NCBI GenBank assembly: GCA_963842955.1
Contig: CAWJIJ010000009.1
Location: 558,001-622,000, forward strand
Reading direction: 5' to 3'
From: JARFQW01 sp963842955
Lineage (GTDB): Bacteria; Pseudomonadota; Gammaproteobacteria; Steroidobacterales; XN24
Length of the DNA: 64,000 nt
The notes under the pieces are model-generated. The model ran no database searches. It saw only the letters and a list, made by a program, of their open reading frames with translations, and had not been told where the DNA came from. Each line of letters starts with the position of its first letter. The stretch's first letter is position 1. Both the position numbers and the translations under genes were made by a program. Below, one piece after another: positions 46,521-56,566 of this stretch.

Positions 46521-46965
46521 GCCGGTCCGCTCCGGATCGACCCTCGCCCGGCTGCTCGCCGGGTACGGCCTCGCGGCCGCAGCCCTCAGCCTGCACCATC
46601 ACCCGGTGCTAGGCCGGCTTGCCCTTGCCGTGTTGCCCCTGTCTTTTCTCGTCGAGTTTCTTTTCTGGCTGACCGGCCCGCTCCCCCGCGGGATTCGTGC
46701 CCTGGTGCTGCGCGTTGACGGTTCCTGGATCGCGGAATTCAAGGACGGGGGCGTCGCCGAACTGGAACTCCGGAAAATCGTAAGAGTCTCACCTTCCGTC
46801 ATTCGTGTTCGCCTCAGGCCGCGCATAGGTGCCAGGACGCTGGATCTGTCGTTTGCCGCGGATGCGTTAGCGCCGGCGACCCACCGCCGGCTAAGGGTTC
46901 GTCTGTGCTGGATTCCCCCGACATCGGTGATCGTTGGTAGAATCCACGGCCATTCGAGCACTTAG
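46483..46965 (+). CDS. ygfX: YgfX-like inner-membrane protein
   Basis: About 160 residues from a GTG at 46483; an ATG at 46435 would give 176. Two adjacent hydrophobic stretches (LLAGYGLAAAALSL and LALAVLPLSFLVEFLFWL) are followed by a soluble beta-rich domain. This is the layout of YgfX (CptA), which is commonly encoded directly after sdhE. In E. coli YgfX has been described as affecting FtsZ/MreB and as a partner of SdhE. Sequence similarity is weak, so the call rests mainly on topology and position. Confidence 0.75.
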   Translation: MSWRPFEAPLRIEPVRSGSTLARLLAGYGLAAAALSLHHHPVLGRLALAVLPLSFLVEFLFWLTGPLPRGIRALVLRVDGSWIAEFKDGGVAELELRKIVRVSPSVIRVRLRPRIGARTLDLSFAADALAPATHRRLRVRLCWIPPTSVIVGRIHGHSST

Positions 46966-46980
46966 CCGCTATCGCGGACC

Positions 46981-47007
46981 GAACTTTCGGGCAACCGGTC
47001 GGTCTAT
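46981..47007 (+). promoter_or_regulatory. Sigma-E type promoter upstream of rpoE
   Basis: GAACTT (46981-46986), 16 bp, then TCTAT (47003-47007) matches the sigma-E/AlgU pattern GAACTT-N16-TCTGA. Start of transcription would lie about 35-40 nt before the rpoE ATG at 47051. This would give the classic positive autoregulation. Confidence 0.62.
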
Positions 47008-47050
47008 CGAGGTGGCGAACGGACTCGCCAGGTGGGAGGGACCGGCCCGG

Positions 47051-47626
47051 ATGGGCAACGAGACGAGCGATCGGGTACTGGTCCAGCGGGTGCAACAGGG
47101 CGACAGGAAAGCATTTGACATCCTGGTAGCCCGGTACCAGCACAAGATCATTAAGTTGGTGACGCGATATGTCAGGGATCCGTCGGAGGCGATGGACGTG
47201 GCGCAGGAAGCCTTCCTCAAAGCCTATCGGGCATTACCGGGATTCCGCGGAGAAAGCGCGTTCTACACGTGGATGTACCGAATAGCGATCAACACCGCCA
47301 AGAACTACCTCGTGGCCGCCAAGCGTCGGCCCGTGGACTACGACCTGGACTTGCAGGACCCCGAGCAGTACGAAATGCAGGGGCGTCTTAAGGATACGGA
47401 TACGCCGGAACACATGGTTCTGACCGAAGAGATTCGGCAGACGGTGAATCGGGCGATCGAGGAACTGCCCAAGGACCTGCGCACGGCGATCGTGCTGCGC
47501 GAGGTGGAAGGCATGAGCTATGAAGAGATTGCTACGGCAATGGAGTGCCCGGTAGGCACGGTCCGATCCCGGATTTTCCGGGCTCGGGAGGCGATTGACC
47601 GGCAGCTGAAACCCCTGCTGGATTGA
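47051..47626 (+). CDS. rpoE: RNA polymerase sigma-E factor
   Basis: Extracytoplasmic stress sigma factor. The ATG at 47051 is chosen because it gives 191 residues (same as E. coli) and follows GGGAGGGA; the open frame upstream reads through the promoter. Region 2 has FDILVARYQHKIIKLVTRYV and AFYTWMYRIAINTAKNYL; region 4 has IVLREVEGMSYEEIATAM and CPVGTVRSRIFRAREAI. Followed by its regulators rseA, rseB and rseC. Confidence 0.96.
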   Translation: MGNETSDRVLVQRVQQGDRKAFDILVARYQHKIIKLVTRYVRDPSEAMDVAQEAFLKAYRALPGFRGESAFYTWMYRIAINTAKNYLVAAKRRPVDYDLDLQDPEQYEMQGRLKDTDTPEHMVLTEEIRQTVNRAIEELPKDLRTAIVLREVEGMSYEEIATAMECPVGTVRSRIFRAREAIDRQLKPLLD

Positions 47627-47635
47627 GGACGGCTT

Positions 47636-48268
47636 ATGAGCGCGAATGATCCCTCACTGACCTGTGAACAGCTATCTGCCTTCCTGGATGGAGAGCTGCC
47701 CGCTCATGAGGAGGATCTGGCCATTCGACGGATGACCCGGGATCCGGAGCTGCGGGCGACCGCGATCAGGTATTGCCTGATAACGGACGTGATTCGTGGC
47801 GATCTGCCCGACCAGAGCAGCCTGGACCTCGTGGACCGCGTGGCCGAGGGCATGGGTCCTGAGCTGGAAGAGGTGCCGGCCATGCCGTCTCCGACAGCCG
47901 CGCCTGCGGCCGCGTCGGGTCACTGGATTCGCCGTCTCGGCGGGCTGGCCGTGGCCGCCTCGGTGGCCGGGTTGGCCATCGTCAGCCTCCAGTCCCCGGA
48001 TCGGGAAGGTTCGGCCGAGCCGCAGCTCGTCGTGGTCCCTGACGCGTCGGGCCCCGCTCCCGCGGCCGCCTTTGCGCAGCCCCGGGCCCTGGCCCGATCC
48101 GCAGGCAACCCCGACCGCCTCGTTTCGTACTACGTCAGCCACGTCGAACGGGTCGCGCCGGTTGGCGTTCAGACTGGCTTTAGCCGGATTGTGATGTCCG
48201 AGGACAGGGTGTCGCCTTCGGGGGGTGCCGACGACGAGCCCGAGCGTCAGGAGGACTCGCCGGAGTGA
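47636..48268 (+). CDS. rseA: Anti-sigma-E factor RseA
   Basis: Single-pass membrane protein that sequesters sigma-E. 210 residues. The cytosolic anti-sigma domain contains LSAFLDGELPAHEEDLAIRR. One membrane helix at about 101-119 (LGGLAVAASVAGLAIVSL) is followed by a periplasmic tail containing RLVSYYVSHVERVA, a segment typical of the RseB-contacting region. RseP, which cleaves RseA, is encoded at 10043. Overlaps rseB by 4 bases. Confidence 0.92.
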   Translation: MSANDPSLTCEQLSAFLDGELPAHEEDLAIRRMTRDPELRATAIRYCLITDVIRGDLPDQSSLDLVDRVAEGMGPELEEVPAMPSPTAAPAAASGHWIRRLGGLAVAASVAGLAIVSLQSPDREGSAEPQLVVVPDASGPAPAAAFAQPRALARSAGNPDRLVSYYVSHVERVAPVGVQTGFSRIVMSEDRVSPSGGADDEPERQEDSPE

Positions 48269-49230
48269 CGCCGCGGGCCCGCATGGCCGCCGCCTTGTTG
48301 CTGCTGATTACGGCAGTCCCGGCGGCCGCCCAGGAGGCCCGGGACTGGCTGGACCGCATGTTCGTTGCCGCCCAGACCCTCTCCTATGACGGCACTTTCG
48401 TCCATCGTGCCGGTGGGCAGATGGAAACGATGCGCGTCGTCCACCGGGTGGAGAACGGCAAGCTGAGCGAGCGCTTGTGGTCGGAGGACGAACCCGGTCG
48501 CGAGATCATCCGGAGCGACAGCAAAGTCACCTGCATATTCGCGGACGAGCAGTCCGTGCTGGTGGAGTCCCGGGGGCCGGACGAGGGCGGGGCGATCACC
48601 GGACGCCTGCCCCGTTACGACGACGCATCCGCGGGGTATTACGATTTTGTCCTTGACGGTGACGGACGCAAACTGGGACGGTCGGTGGTGATCGTCATCG
48701 TCAGGCCAAAGGACTCTTTTCGATATGGTTTCAGGTTCTGGGTGGACAAAGAGACGGCGATGCCGTTGAAGGTGCAGATGCGTGACAATGGTGGCCGCGC
48801 CGTCGAAGAATTCCAGTTTACCCAGTTGAACCTGGATCCCAGCATCCCGGACTCCAGCCTGGAGCCATCCCTTTCCCTGGATAGTTTCACCTGGTACGAG
48901 CAGGAGTCCGACCAGAGCGAACAGCTTGCGGAACCCGACTGGATCGTCGGTGACCTTCCCGGCGGATTCGCAATGACGATGGCCGAACGGCGGCCGCTGC
49001 CGGCTTCTCCCGTTCCGGTGACGCAGCTCGTTTATTCGGACGGGCTGGCCTCGGTATCGATTTTCATCGAACCCCTCGATGCCATGAAAGAGCCGATGGA
49101 TGGTTTCTCAAGACTCGGCGCTGCCAACGCCTATAGCTTGCGTCATGGTGAAGTCCAGGTCACGGCGGTCGGCGAGGTTCCCCGCAAGACGGTTCGGCGT
49201 ATGGCCGAGTCGCTGGCGCCCCGCCCCTAG
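48265..49230 (+). CDS. rseB: Periplasmic sigma-E regulator RseB/MucB
   Basis: Binds RseA and shields it from DegS until LPS intermediates displace it. 321 residues from GTG. Signal peptide cleaved near ITAVPAAAQEA. The LolA-like N-terminal domain begins DWLDRMFVAAQTLSYDGTFV, and a smaller C-terminal domain includes VPVTQLVYSDGLASVSIFI. Confidence 0.93.
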   Translation: MTPRARMAAALLLLITAVPAAAQEARDWLDRMFVAAQTLSYDGTFVHRAGGQMETMRVVHRVENGKLSERLWSEDEPGREIIRSDSKVTCIFADEQSVLVESRGPDEGGAITGRLPRYDDASAGYYDFVLDGDGRKLGRSVVIVIVRPKDSFRYGFRFWVDKETAMPLKVQMRDNGGRAVEEFQFTQLNLDPSIPDSSLEPSLSLDSFTWYEQESDQSEQLAEPDWIVGDLPGGFAMTMAERRPLPASPVPVTQLVYSDGLASVSIFIEPLDAMKEPMDGFSRLGAANAYSLRHGEVQVTAVGEVPRKTVRRMAESLAPRP

Positions 49231-49248
49231 CCGCGGGAGAACGGGCCA

Positions 49249-49722
49249 GTGATCAGGGAACACGCGAGGGTGCTGAGATCCGAGAGCGGACGCGCCTGGG
49301 TTGCTCCCCGGTCCGTCGCCGACTGCGAGCGTTGCGCCAGGGGCCAGGGTTGCGGCGGCGGGGTCCTCGGACGCCTCGTTGGCGATCGCCTTCGTGAAGT
49401 GGAGGTCGACCCCAACGGCCATGAGCTGGCTGCGGGAGACCGGGTGGTTCTGGGTCTCTCTGAACCGGTGCTTCTTAAGGCATCGCTGGTCGCCTATCTC
49501 CTGCCGCTGGCGTGTCTTTTCGCCGGCGCACTCCTGGGCAGATTCCTGGCCCCCGGGGAGGGGGACGCAGCGGAACTGATGGGCGCGGGCGCCGGGCTGG
49601 CACTGGGTATCGGCCTGGCTCGGCGGCTTGGGGGTCCGGCACAGCAAGCGTCCGCGTGGCAACCGAAGGTCGTAGCCCGCCTGGATCCGGACGGTGCACC
49701 TGGGGGATTGTCTTGCGGCTAA
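49249..49722 (+). CDS. rseC: SoxR-reducing system/sigma-E regulator RseC
   Basis: Inner-membrane protein of the rpoE operon, minor positive modulator of sigma-E and linked to SoxR reduction. 157 residues from GTG. The N-terminal cysteine cluster DCERCARGQGCGGG (residues 25-38) is typical. Two membrane helices (about 78-97 and 106-124) follow. The last 10 bases overlap the next gene. Confidence 0.9.
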   Translation: MIREHARVLRSESGRAWVAPRSVADCERCARGQGCGGGVLGRLVGDRLREVEVDPNGHELAAGDRVVLGLSEPVLLKASLVAYLLPLACLFAGALLGRFLAPGEGDAAELMGAGAGLALGIGLARRLGGPAQQASAWQPKVVARLDPDGAPGGLSCG

Positions 49723-49937
49723 CTGTTTACAGTCGGTCCGGCTGCCACCTGTGCGACGAGATGGTGGGCGGGCTGCGCGAACGGGGGCTGGCGCCGGAAA
49801 TCATCGACGTTGACCGTGATCCCGAGCTGGCCAGCCGCTACGGCCTTCGCGTGCCGGTCCTGGTGATTGACGAAGAAGAGATCTGCCATTTTCATCTCGA
49901 CGCGGACCGCCTCGATCGTGTCCTCGGGGGCCATTAG
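49713..49937 (+). CDS. Glutaredoxin-like protein (DUF836 family)
   Basis: 74 residues from a TTG at 49713 that overlaps rseC by 10 bases. Thioredoxin-fold start LRLTVYSRSGCHLCDEM with a CxxC motif (residues 11-14), then the cis-Pro region YGLRVPVLVIDEEEI. Small proteins of this type often sit near rseC or other redox genes; a role in thiol reduction is inferred. Confidence 0.8.
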   Translation: MRLTVYSRSGCHLCDEMVGGLRERGLAPEIIDVDRDPELASRYGLRVPVLVIDEEEICHFHLDADRLDRVLGGH

Positions 49938-49952
49938 AAACCCGGTCACGGG

Positions 49953-49958
49953 TATACT
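49953..49958 (+). promoter_or_regulatory. Possible -10 element upstream of lepA
   Basis: TATACT at 49953-49958 lies 84 bases before the lepA ATG in a 105-base gap. No good -35 is visible at 16-18 bp. The gap otherwise holds only GC-rich leader sequence. Confidence 0.3.
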
Positions 49959-50042
49959 AGGCCGCTTCGCCCACGCAGCCGGCCGGCCTTCTCTCCCACC
50001 TGCCTGGTGCAGGGCCCCACGCCCTGTTCAGGGAAACGCATC

Positions 50043-51836
<1,794 letters not shown>

Positions 51837-51875
51837 CCAATACTCCGGAGCGTTTTTTCCGGGACGGGGCGAATT

Positions 51876-52673
51876 TTGGATTTTGAAGTGCTTCTGGTCG
51901 CCGCGGCGGCTGTAACCGGCGGGATCTGGTTGATCTATGCACAGACCGGCCGGGCCGCCAGCCGGCGGGCGGGAGAGGGCTCGGTAACGTCGTCGGGCAA
52001 GGAAGAGGCTCGCTCCGAGCCACTGATCGTCGAGTACTCGCGGTCGTTTTTCCCGATCATTCTGGCCGTACTCCTGATCCGTTCATTCTTGTACGAGCCC
52101 TTCCGTATCCCGTCCAGCTCCATGGTCCCCACGCTGCTGGTGGGCGATTTCATCTTTGTGAACAAGTATGCGTACGGGTTGCGGCTGCCGGTTCTGCGCA
52201 CCAAGTTCGTGGAGACAGGCGAGCCGGATCGCGGCGATGTCGTTGTGTTCCGGCTTCCTTCGGAACCCAGCACCAACTACATCAAGCGTGTTGTCGGCCT
52301 CCCGGGCGATCGGGTCGTGTACCGGAACAAGCGCCTGGAGATCAACGGCGAGGCCATCGATCTCGAAGTCGGAGAGGCCTATGAAGGAGACGGGAAGACG
52401 GGCGCCCGGCTGGCAACGGAGAGTCTTGGCGACGGCGTCCATGAGGTGCTGCTTACGCCGGCGCGGATGGGCAAGGAAGGCGAGTTTGTCGTACCGGAGG
52501 GCCATTATTTCCTGATGGGGGATAATCGGGACAACAGCCGGGACAGCCGTTACCCGGGCGTGGGTTTCGTGCCCGAGGGCAATCTCGTGGGCAAGGCCGT
52601 CACGATCTGGATGAACTGGGACTGGGGCAATGGCGGCCCGGCCTGGGGACGCATCGGGGACCGGATTACGTAA
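51876..52673 (+). CDS. lepB: Signal peptidase I
   Basis: Removes signal peptides at the periplasmic face of the inner membrane. 265 residues from a TTG at 51876. Two N-terminal membrane helices (about 4-22 and 56-72). Catalytic Ser lies in RIPSSSMVPTLLVGDFIFVN, Lys in NYIKRVVGLPGDRVVY, and box E is GDNRDNSRDSRYPGVGFVP. Many proteins in this window (BamA, Skp, RseB, CsiV) are likely substrates. Confidence 0.95.
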   Translation: MDFEVLLVAAAAVTGGIWLIYAQTGRAASRRAGEGSVTSSGKEEARSEPLIVEYSRSFFPIILAVLLIRSFLYEPFRIPSSSMVPTLLVGDFIFVNKYAYGLRLPVLRTKFVETGEPDRGDVVVFRLPSEPSTNYIKRVVGLPGDRVVYRNKRLEINGEAIDLEVGEAYEGDGKTGARLATESLGDGVHEVLLTPARMGKEGEFVVPEGHYFLMGDNRDNSRDSRYPGVGFVPEGNLVGKAVTIWMNWDWGNGGPAWGRIGDRIT

Positions 52674-52743
52674 CTGGGACCGGCGGCATTCAGGATTCGG
52701 GGCCGTCCGTGTTACAAGCTAGGATCGGGAAGGGAGTAACGGA

Positions 52744-53109
52744 ATGTATCGCAAACAGCAGGGAATGACCCTTATCGGGATGCTGATCGTTGGGGCCTTC
52801 GTGGGCATGTTCGTGCTTGCGGGAATTCGTCTTGCCCCGGTGTATATCGAATACATGGCAATCAGCAAGGCGCTCGAGAGCGCCCAGAGCGAACTCAGCG
52901 GCACGGCGCCGACGCCCCAGGATATCCGCAAGCTCATCTCGCGGCGCTTTGACGTGGACGACGTTTCCAGCATCGCCGCAAAGGACGTCGAAATCACGCG
53001 GCTGAGCCAGGGCTACAAGGTTGAGGCCATCTACGAGGGCCGGGCGAGCTACATCGCCAACCTGTCGCTGGTGGCCGAGTTCAACAAGGCCGTAGAGATC
53101 GCTCGGTGA
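52744..53109 (+). CDS. DUF4845 family protein
   Basis: 121 residues starting MYRKQQGMTLIGMLIVGAFV: one N-terminal membrane helix resembling a pilin-like leader (QQGMTLIGML), then a small soluble domain with PVYIEYMAISKALESAQ. This family lies between lepB and rnc in many gamma- and betaproteobacteria. Function unknown. It overlaps rnc by 4 bases. Confidence 0.85.
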   Translation: MYRKQQGMTLIGMLIVGAFVGMFVLAGIRLAPVYIEYMAISKALESAQSELSGTAPTPQDIRKLISRRFDVDDVSSIAAKDVEITRLSQGYKVEAIYEGRASYIANLSLVAEFNKAVEIAR

Positions 53110-53781
53110 GCGATGCCCGGACGTGGGCTGCCGGCGCAGCCGGTCACCAGTTCACGAACGGGCAACTGCTTGAGGCGGCCCTGACCCACCGCAGTGCCAG
53201 TGGCCCCCACAACGAGCGGCTGGAGTTTCTCGGCGATGCTGTGCTGGGGCTGGTGATTGCCGAGGCGGTCTATCTTGCGCGGCCTGACGCCCACGAGGGT
53301 GACCTGAGCCGCCTGCGGGCCTCCCTGGTACGGAAACAGACGCTGGCGGAAATCGCCCGGGAGCTGGGCATTGGTCCCTACATCCAGCTCGGTCCGGGAG
53401 AGATGAAGACGGGCGGTCACCGGCGAGAATCCATTCTGGCTGACGCCACCGAAGCGCTGATCGGTGCCGTCTACCTCGATGCGGGGTTCGGCGCTTCACG
53501 GGATATGGTCCTGCGCCTGTATTCCACGCGGCTTCGGGCACTGCCCAGCGCGGATGAGCTCAAGGACCCCAAGACACGCTCTGCAGGAGTGGTTGCAGGG
53601 GCAGGGCAGGGCCTTGCCGGAATACGTCATCCTCGACATCACCGGTGAGGCGCACCGGCAGGAATTCACCGTCGCCTGCCGCCTGCCGGACACCGGCGAA
53701 GAGACGAGGTCGGCAGGCCGGTCCCGGCGCAAGGCCGAGCAGGCTGCCGCCACATCCATGCTGGAGGAATTGCGTGACTGA
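53106..53781 (+). CDS. rnc: Ribonuclease III (frame broken once)
   Basis: Cuts double-stranded RNA in rRNA and mRNA processing. The GTG at 53106 opens a frame with the catalytic signature ERLEFLGDAVLGLVIAE and ILADATEALIGAVYLDAG. Dropping the T at 53580 restores LKDPKTRLQEWLQGQGRALP and the double-stranded-RNA-binding domain (HRQEFTVACRL, SRRKAEQAAA), giving about 224 residues. As written, the first frame stops at 53648 and lacks the RNA-binding domain. Confidence 0.92.
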
Positions 53782-54679
53782 ACAATCCCCGGGATTTCGC
53801 AGCGGCATGATCGCAGTCGCGGGCCGGCCCAACGTTGGCAAGTCCACGCTGGTCAATGGCCTGGTCGGCGAAAAGGTGAGCATCGTGACGCCCAAGCCCC
53901 AGACGACGCGACACCGGGCGCTGGGTATCTACACCGACGCCGAAGCTCAGCTGGTCTTCGTGGATACGCCCGGCGTGCACCGGTCTCGCAAGGACGCCCT
54001 CAACCGGGCGCTGAACCGCACGGCGGCAGGAGCGTTGCCGGATGCGGACCAGGTGTTGTTCGTGATCGAGGCCTTGCGCTGGACCGATGAGGATCAGGAC
54101 GTCCTGGGCATGCTCAAGCGCGTTTCTGTTCCGGTGACCCTGCTGGTCAACAAGGTGGACAAGGTGGTGCCCCGGGAGCGTCTCCTGCCGTTTCTCGAAG
54201 ACATCACCGCACGTCACGACTTTGTCGAAGTGATTCCGCTATCGGCCCTGCGGGCCCGGGACCTGGATCGACTCCGCGAGCACCTGAAATCCCAGGTGCC
54301 CGAGGGCCCGGCTTTTTTCCCCGAGCACCAGCGAACAGATCGTGGACCGGCTTTTCACGCTGCCGAGACGGTGCGGGAGAAGCTCATGTACCGATTGCGC
54401 CAGGAGCTGCCATACGGGGTGGCCGTAGAGATCGAATCCTTCTCCGACGAGCCGGAAGGGGTGGATATCTCTGCCGTCATCTGGGTTGCACGCAAGGGCC
54501 AGAAGGCCATTGTCATCGGCCGGGGAGGCACGGAGCTCAAGGCGGTGGGAACGGCTGCCCGCCGGGACCTCGAGTCCCGCTTCGGGAAGAAGGTCATGCT
54601 TCGCCTGTGGGTCAAGGTCCGCGAGAACTGGGCCGATAGCGAGGCCGATCTGAAGCGGTTCGGCTACTTCGAAGCATGA
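53774..54679 (+). CDS. era: GTPase Era
   Basis: 16S rRNA-binding GTPase for 30S assembly. A GTG at 53774 after GGAGGAAT overlaps rnc by 8 bases and gives 301 residues. G1 is VAGRPNVGKST, G3 is VDTPGVHRSRKDALNRA, G4 is NKVDKV. The C-terminal KH domain includes VREKLMYRLRQELPYG and VIGRGGTELKAVG. Confidence 0.97.
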   Translation: MTEQSPGFRSGMIAVAGRPNVGKSTLVNGLVGEKVSIVTPKPQTTRHRALGIYTDAEAQLVFVDTPGVHRSRKDALNRALNRTAAGALPDADQVLFVIEALRWTDEDQDVLGMLKRVSVPVTLLVNKVDKVVPRERLLPFLEDITARHDFVEVIPLSALRARDLDRLREHLKSQVPEGPAFFPEHQRTDRGPAFHAAETVREKLMYRLRQELPYGVAVEIESFSDEPEGVDISAVIWVARKGQKAIVIGRGGTELKAVGTAARRDLESRFGKKVMLRLWVKVRENWADSEADLKRFGYFEA

Positions 54680-55412
54680 GCCGGCCGGGGCGGGTCGAGA
54701 ACGAACCGGCGTTGACGCTCCACCATCGGCCTTACCGCGACACGAGCGCGCTCTTGTCGAACTGGTCACACCGGGCTATGGGCGTGTCGGTGTGGTTGCG
54801 AGAGGCGCACGCCGGCCGAAATCGGCGCTGCGCGTGGCGCTGGGGCCCTTCCGGCCGCTGTCTGTGGCGTGGAGCGGCCGAGGTGAGCTGCGTACGCTTC
54901 GCCATGCCGAGGCTGTCGGGCCGCCGGTGTTCCCCACCGGGCGGAGACTGCTTGGCCTGTACTACATGAACGAATTGATTCTGCGGCTCACGGCTCGGGA
55001 CGATCCGCATCCCGGGATTTTTCACGCCTACACGGATGCGCTGGCTTCGATACTGAACGGCCAGCCGGACAGTTCCTGCCTGCGCGCGTTCGAGCTGCGC
55101 CTGCTCGACGGCCTCGGCTATGGTCTGAATCTCTCCGAGGAGGCCACCACGGGCCGCCCGGTGGATCCCGAAGCCAGCTACCGTTTCGTTCCCGGCGAGG
55201 GCCTCGTCCCGTTACCCGTGGGCGCTGAACCCGACAGTGCTGTTCGCGGCAGAACAGCGCTGGCCCTGGCGGGTGGCGACGAACTCGGCTCCGAGGATCT
55301 GGAGTCGGCGCGTCGCCTGCTGCGCGCGGCCCTTGCGCCGCTGCTCGGTGAGAGACCGCTGCGCACCCGGGCGCTCCTGAACGCGCTGGGAAGGAAGGGT
55401 CTGGCACAATAG
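54676..55412 (+). CDS. recO: DNA repair protein RecO (frame broken once)
   Basis: RecFOR-pathway mediator that loads RecA. Starts MSRPGRVENEPALTLHHRPY. One base appears to be missing near 54754-54757; restoring it gives ALLVELVTPGYGRVGVVARG and continues to 55412 for about 245 residues. The C-terminal part keeps LRLTARDDPHPGIFHAY and FELRLLDGLGYGLNL. This is the only break in the window explained by a lost base; the others look like gained bases. Confidence 0.88.
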
Positions 55413-55442
55413 AGACTGGTGAAACGAGATGGCGGATCCGGA

Positions 55443-56180
55443 ATGACCAGCAGCATCGCCCTCGGCGTGAACATCGACCATGTGGCGACGATTCGCCAGG
55501 CTCGCGGCACGCGTTATCCCGATCCGGTCTATGCCGCGCTGATGGCGGAGCAGGCTGGAGCGGACTCCATTACCTTGCATCTTCGCGAAGACCGTCGGCA
55601 TATCCAGGATCGTGATCTGCGCTCCATGAAGGATGTTCTGCAGACCCGCATGAATCTGGAAATGGCGGTCACGGACGAAATGCTCGCCATCGCCATGGAA
55701 ATCTGTCCAAGGGATTGCTGTCTTGTGCCGGAGCGGCGCGAGGAACTGACGACCGAAGGCGGTCTTGACGTTGCGGGTCAGACCGGGCGGCTAAGCGATG
55801 CGTGCAGGCGGCTGGCGAATTCCGGCATTCGGGTCTCTCTTTTCGTCGACCCGGTTGCCGAGCAGCTTGATGCCTCGGTTGCCGTGGGCGCGCCGATCGT
55901 CGAACTGCATACTGGCGCCTACGCGGATGCGGTGGGCGAGGCCGATCAACAGGCGGAGCTCGAGCGCGTGCGGAATGCGGCCAACTACGCGCACTCGATC
56001 GGTCTGCGGGTGCACGCCGGCCACGGCCTGCACTATCACAACGTCCAGCCGGTGGCGGCCATCGAGCCCATCCGGGAGCTGAATATCGGCCATGCCATCG
56101 TGGCCCGGGCGATATTCGACGGGCTTAGTACGGCGGTTATCGAAATGCGGCGCCTGATGGCAGAGGTCCGGTCGCGGTGA
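55443..56180 (+). CDS. pdxJ: Pyridoxine 5'-phosphate synthase
   Basis: Final ring-closing step of DXP-dependent vitamin B6 synthesis. ATG 55443 gives 245 residues. LGVNIDHVATIRQARG and LHLREDRRHIQDRDLR form the substrate site; LVPERREELTTEGGLDV and VHAGHGLHYHN are typical. Overlaps acpS by 4 bases, as in E. coli. Confidence 0.97.
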   Translation: MTSSIALGVNIDHVATIRQARGTRYPDPVYAALMAEQAGADSITLHLREDRRHIQDRDLRSMKDVLQTRMNLEMAVTDEMLAIAMEICPRDCCLVPERREELTTEGGLDVAGQTGRLSDACRRLANSGIRVSLFVDPVAEQLDASVAVGAPIVELHTGAYADAVGEADQQAELERVRNAANYAHSIGLRVHAGHGLHYHNVQPVAAIEPIRELNIGHAIVARAIFDGLSTAVIEMRRLMAEVRSR

Positions 56181-56566
56181 TCTTCGGCATCGGTACGGAC
56201 TTGCTGAGGACTGACCGGATCGAGGGAACGCTGGGGCGCTTCGGTGAACGCTTTGTCAATCGACTGCTTCTCCCACAAGAGCGTGTCGGCTACGAGCGCA
56301 CGCGCCGGAAGGTGCGCTACCTCGCCATGCGGTTCGCCGCCAAGGAAGCGGTGGTCAAGGCCATGGGCACGGGCTTTGCCCACGGCATGTGGATCCGGGA
56401 CGTCGGTGTGGCTGCCAATGCCTGGGGCAAGCCGGAGGTCGTGTGGTCCGAACGCGGTGACCGGCTGCGCCGGGACATGGGGATCGGCGATGCCCATGTC
56501 ACGCTCACGGACGAGGCCGGCCTGATCGTTGCCGTCGCCGTCCTGCTCAAGGTATCAGCGTCGTGA
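56177..56566 (+). CDS. acpS: Holo-[acyl-carrier-protein] synthase
   Basis: Transfers 4'-phosphopantetheine to acyl carrier protein. 129 residues from GTG. Metal-binding FGIGTDLLRTDRI and RFAAKEAVVKAMGTGF are intact. Overlaps pdxJ and the next gene by 4 bases each. Confidence 0.96.
   Translation: MIFGIGTDLLRTDRIEGTLGRFGERFVNRLLLPQERVGYERTRRKVRYLAMRFAAKEAVVKAMGTGFAHGMWIRDVGVAANAWGKPEVVWSERGDRLRRDMGIGDAHVTLTDEAGLIVAVAVLLKVSAS

Noticed and set aside
54301..54375. Possible frame break in era near TDRGPAFHAAE
   Set aside because: The sequence differs from the common TDRSxRFxAAE, but Phe, Ala-Ala and Glu stay in register and the KH domain continues in the same frame.
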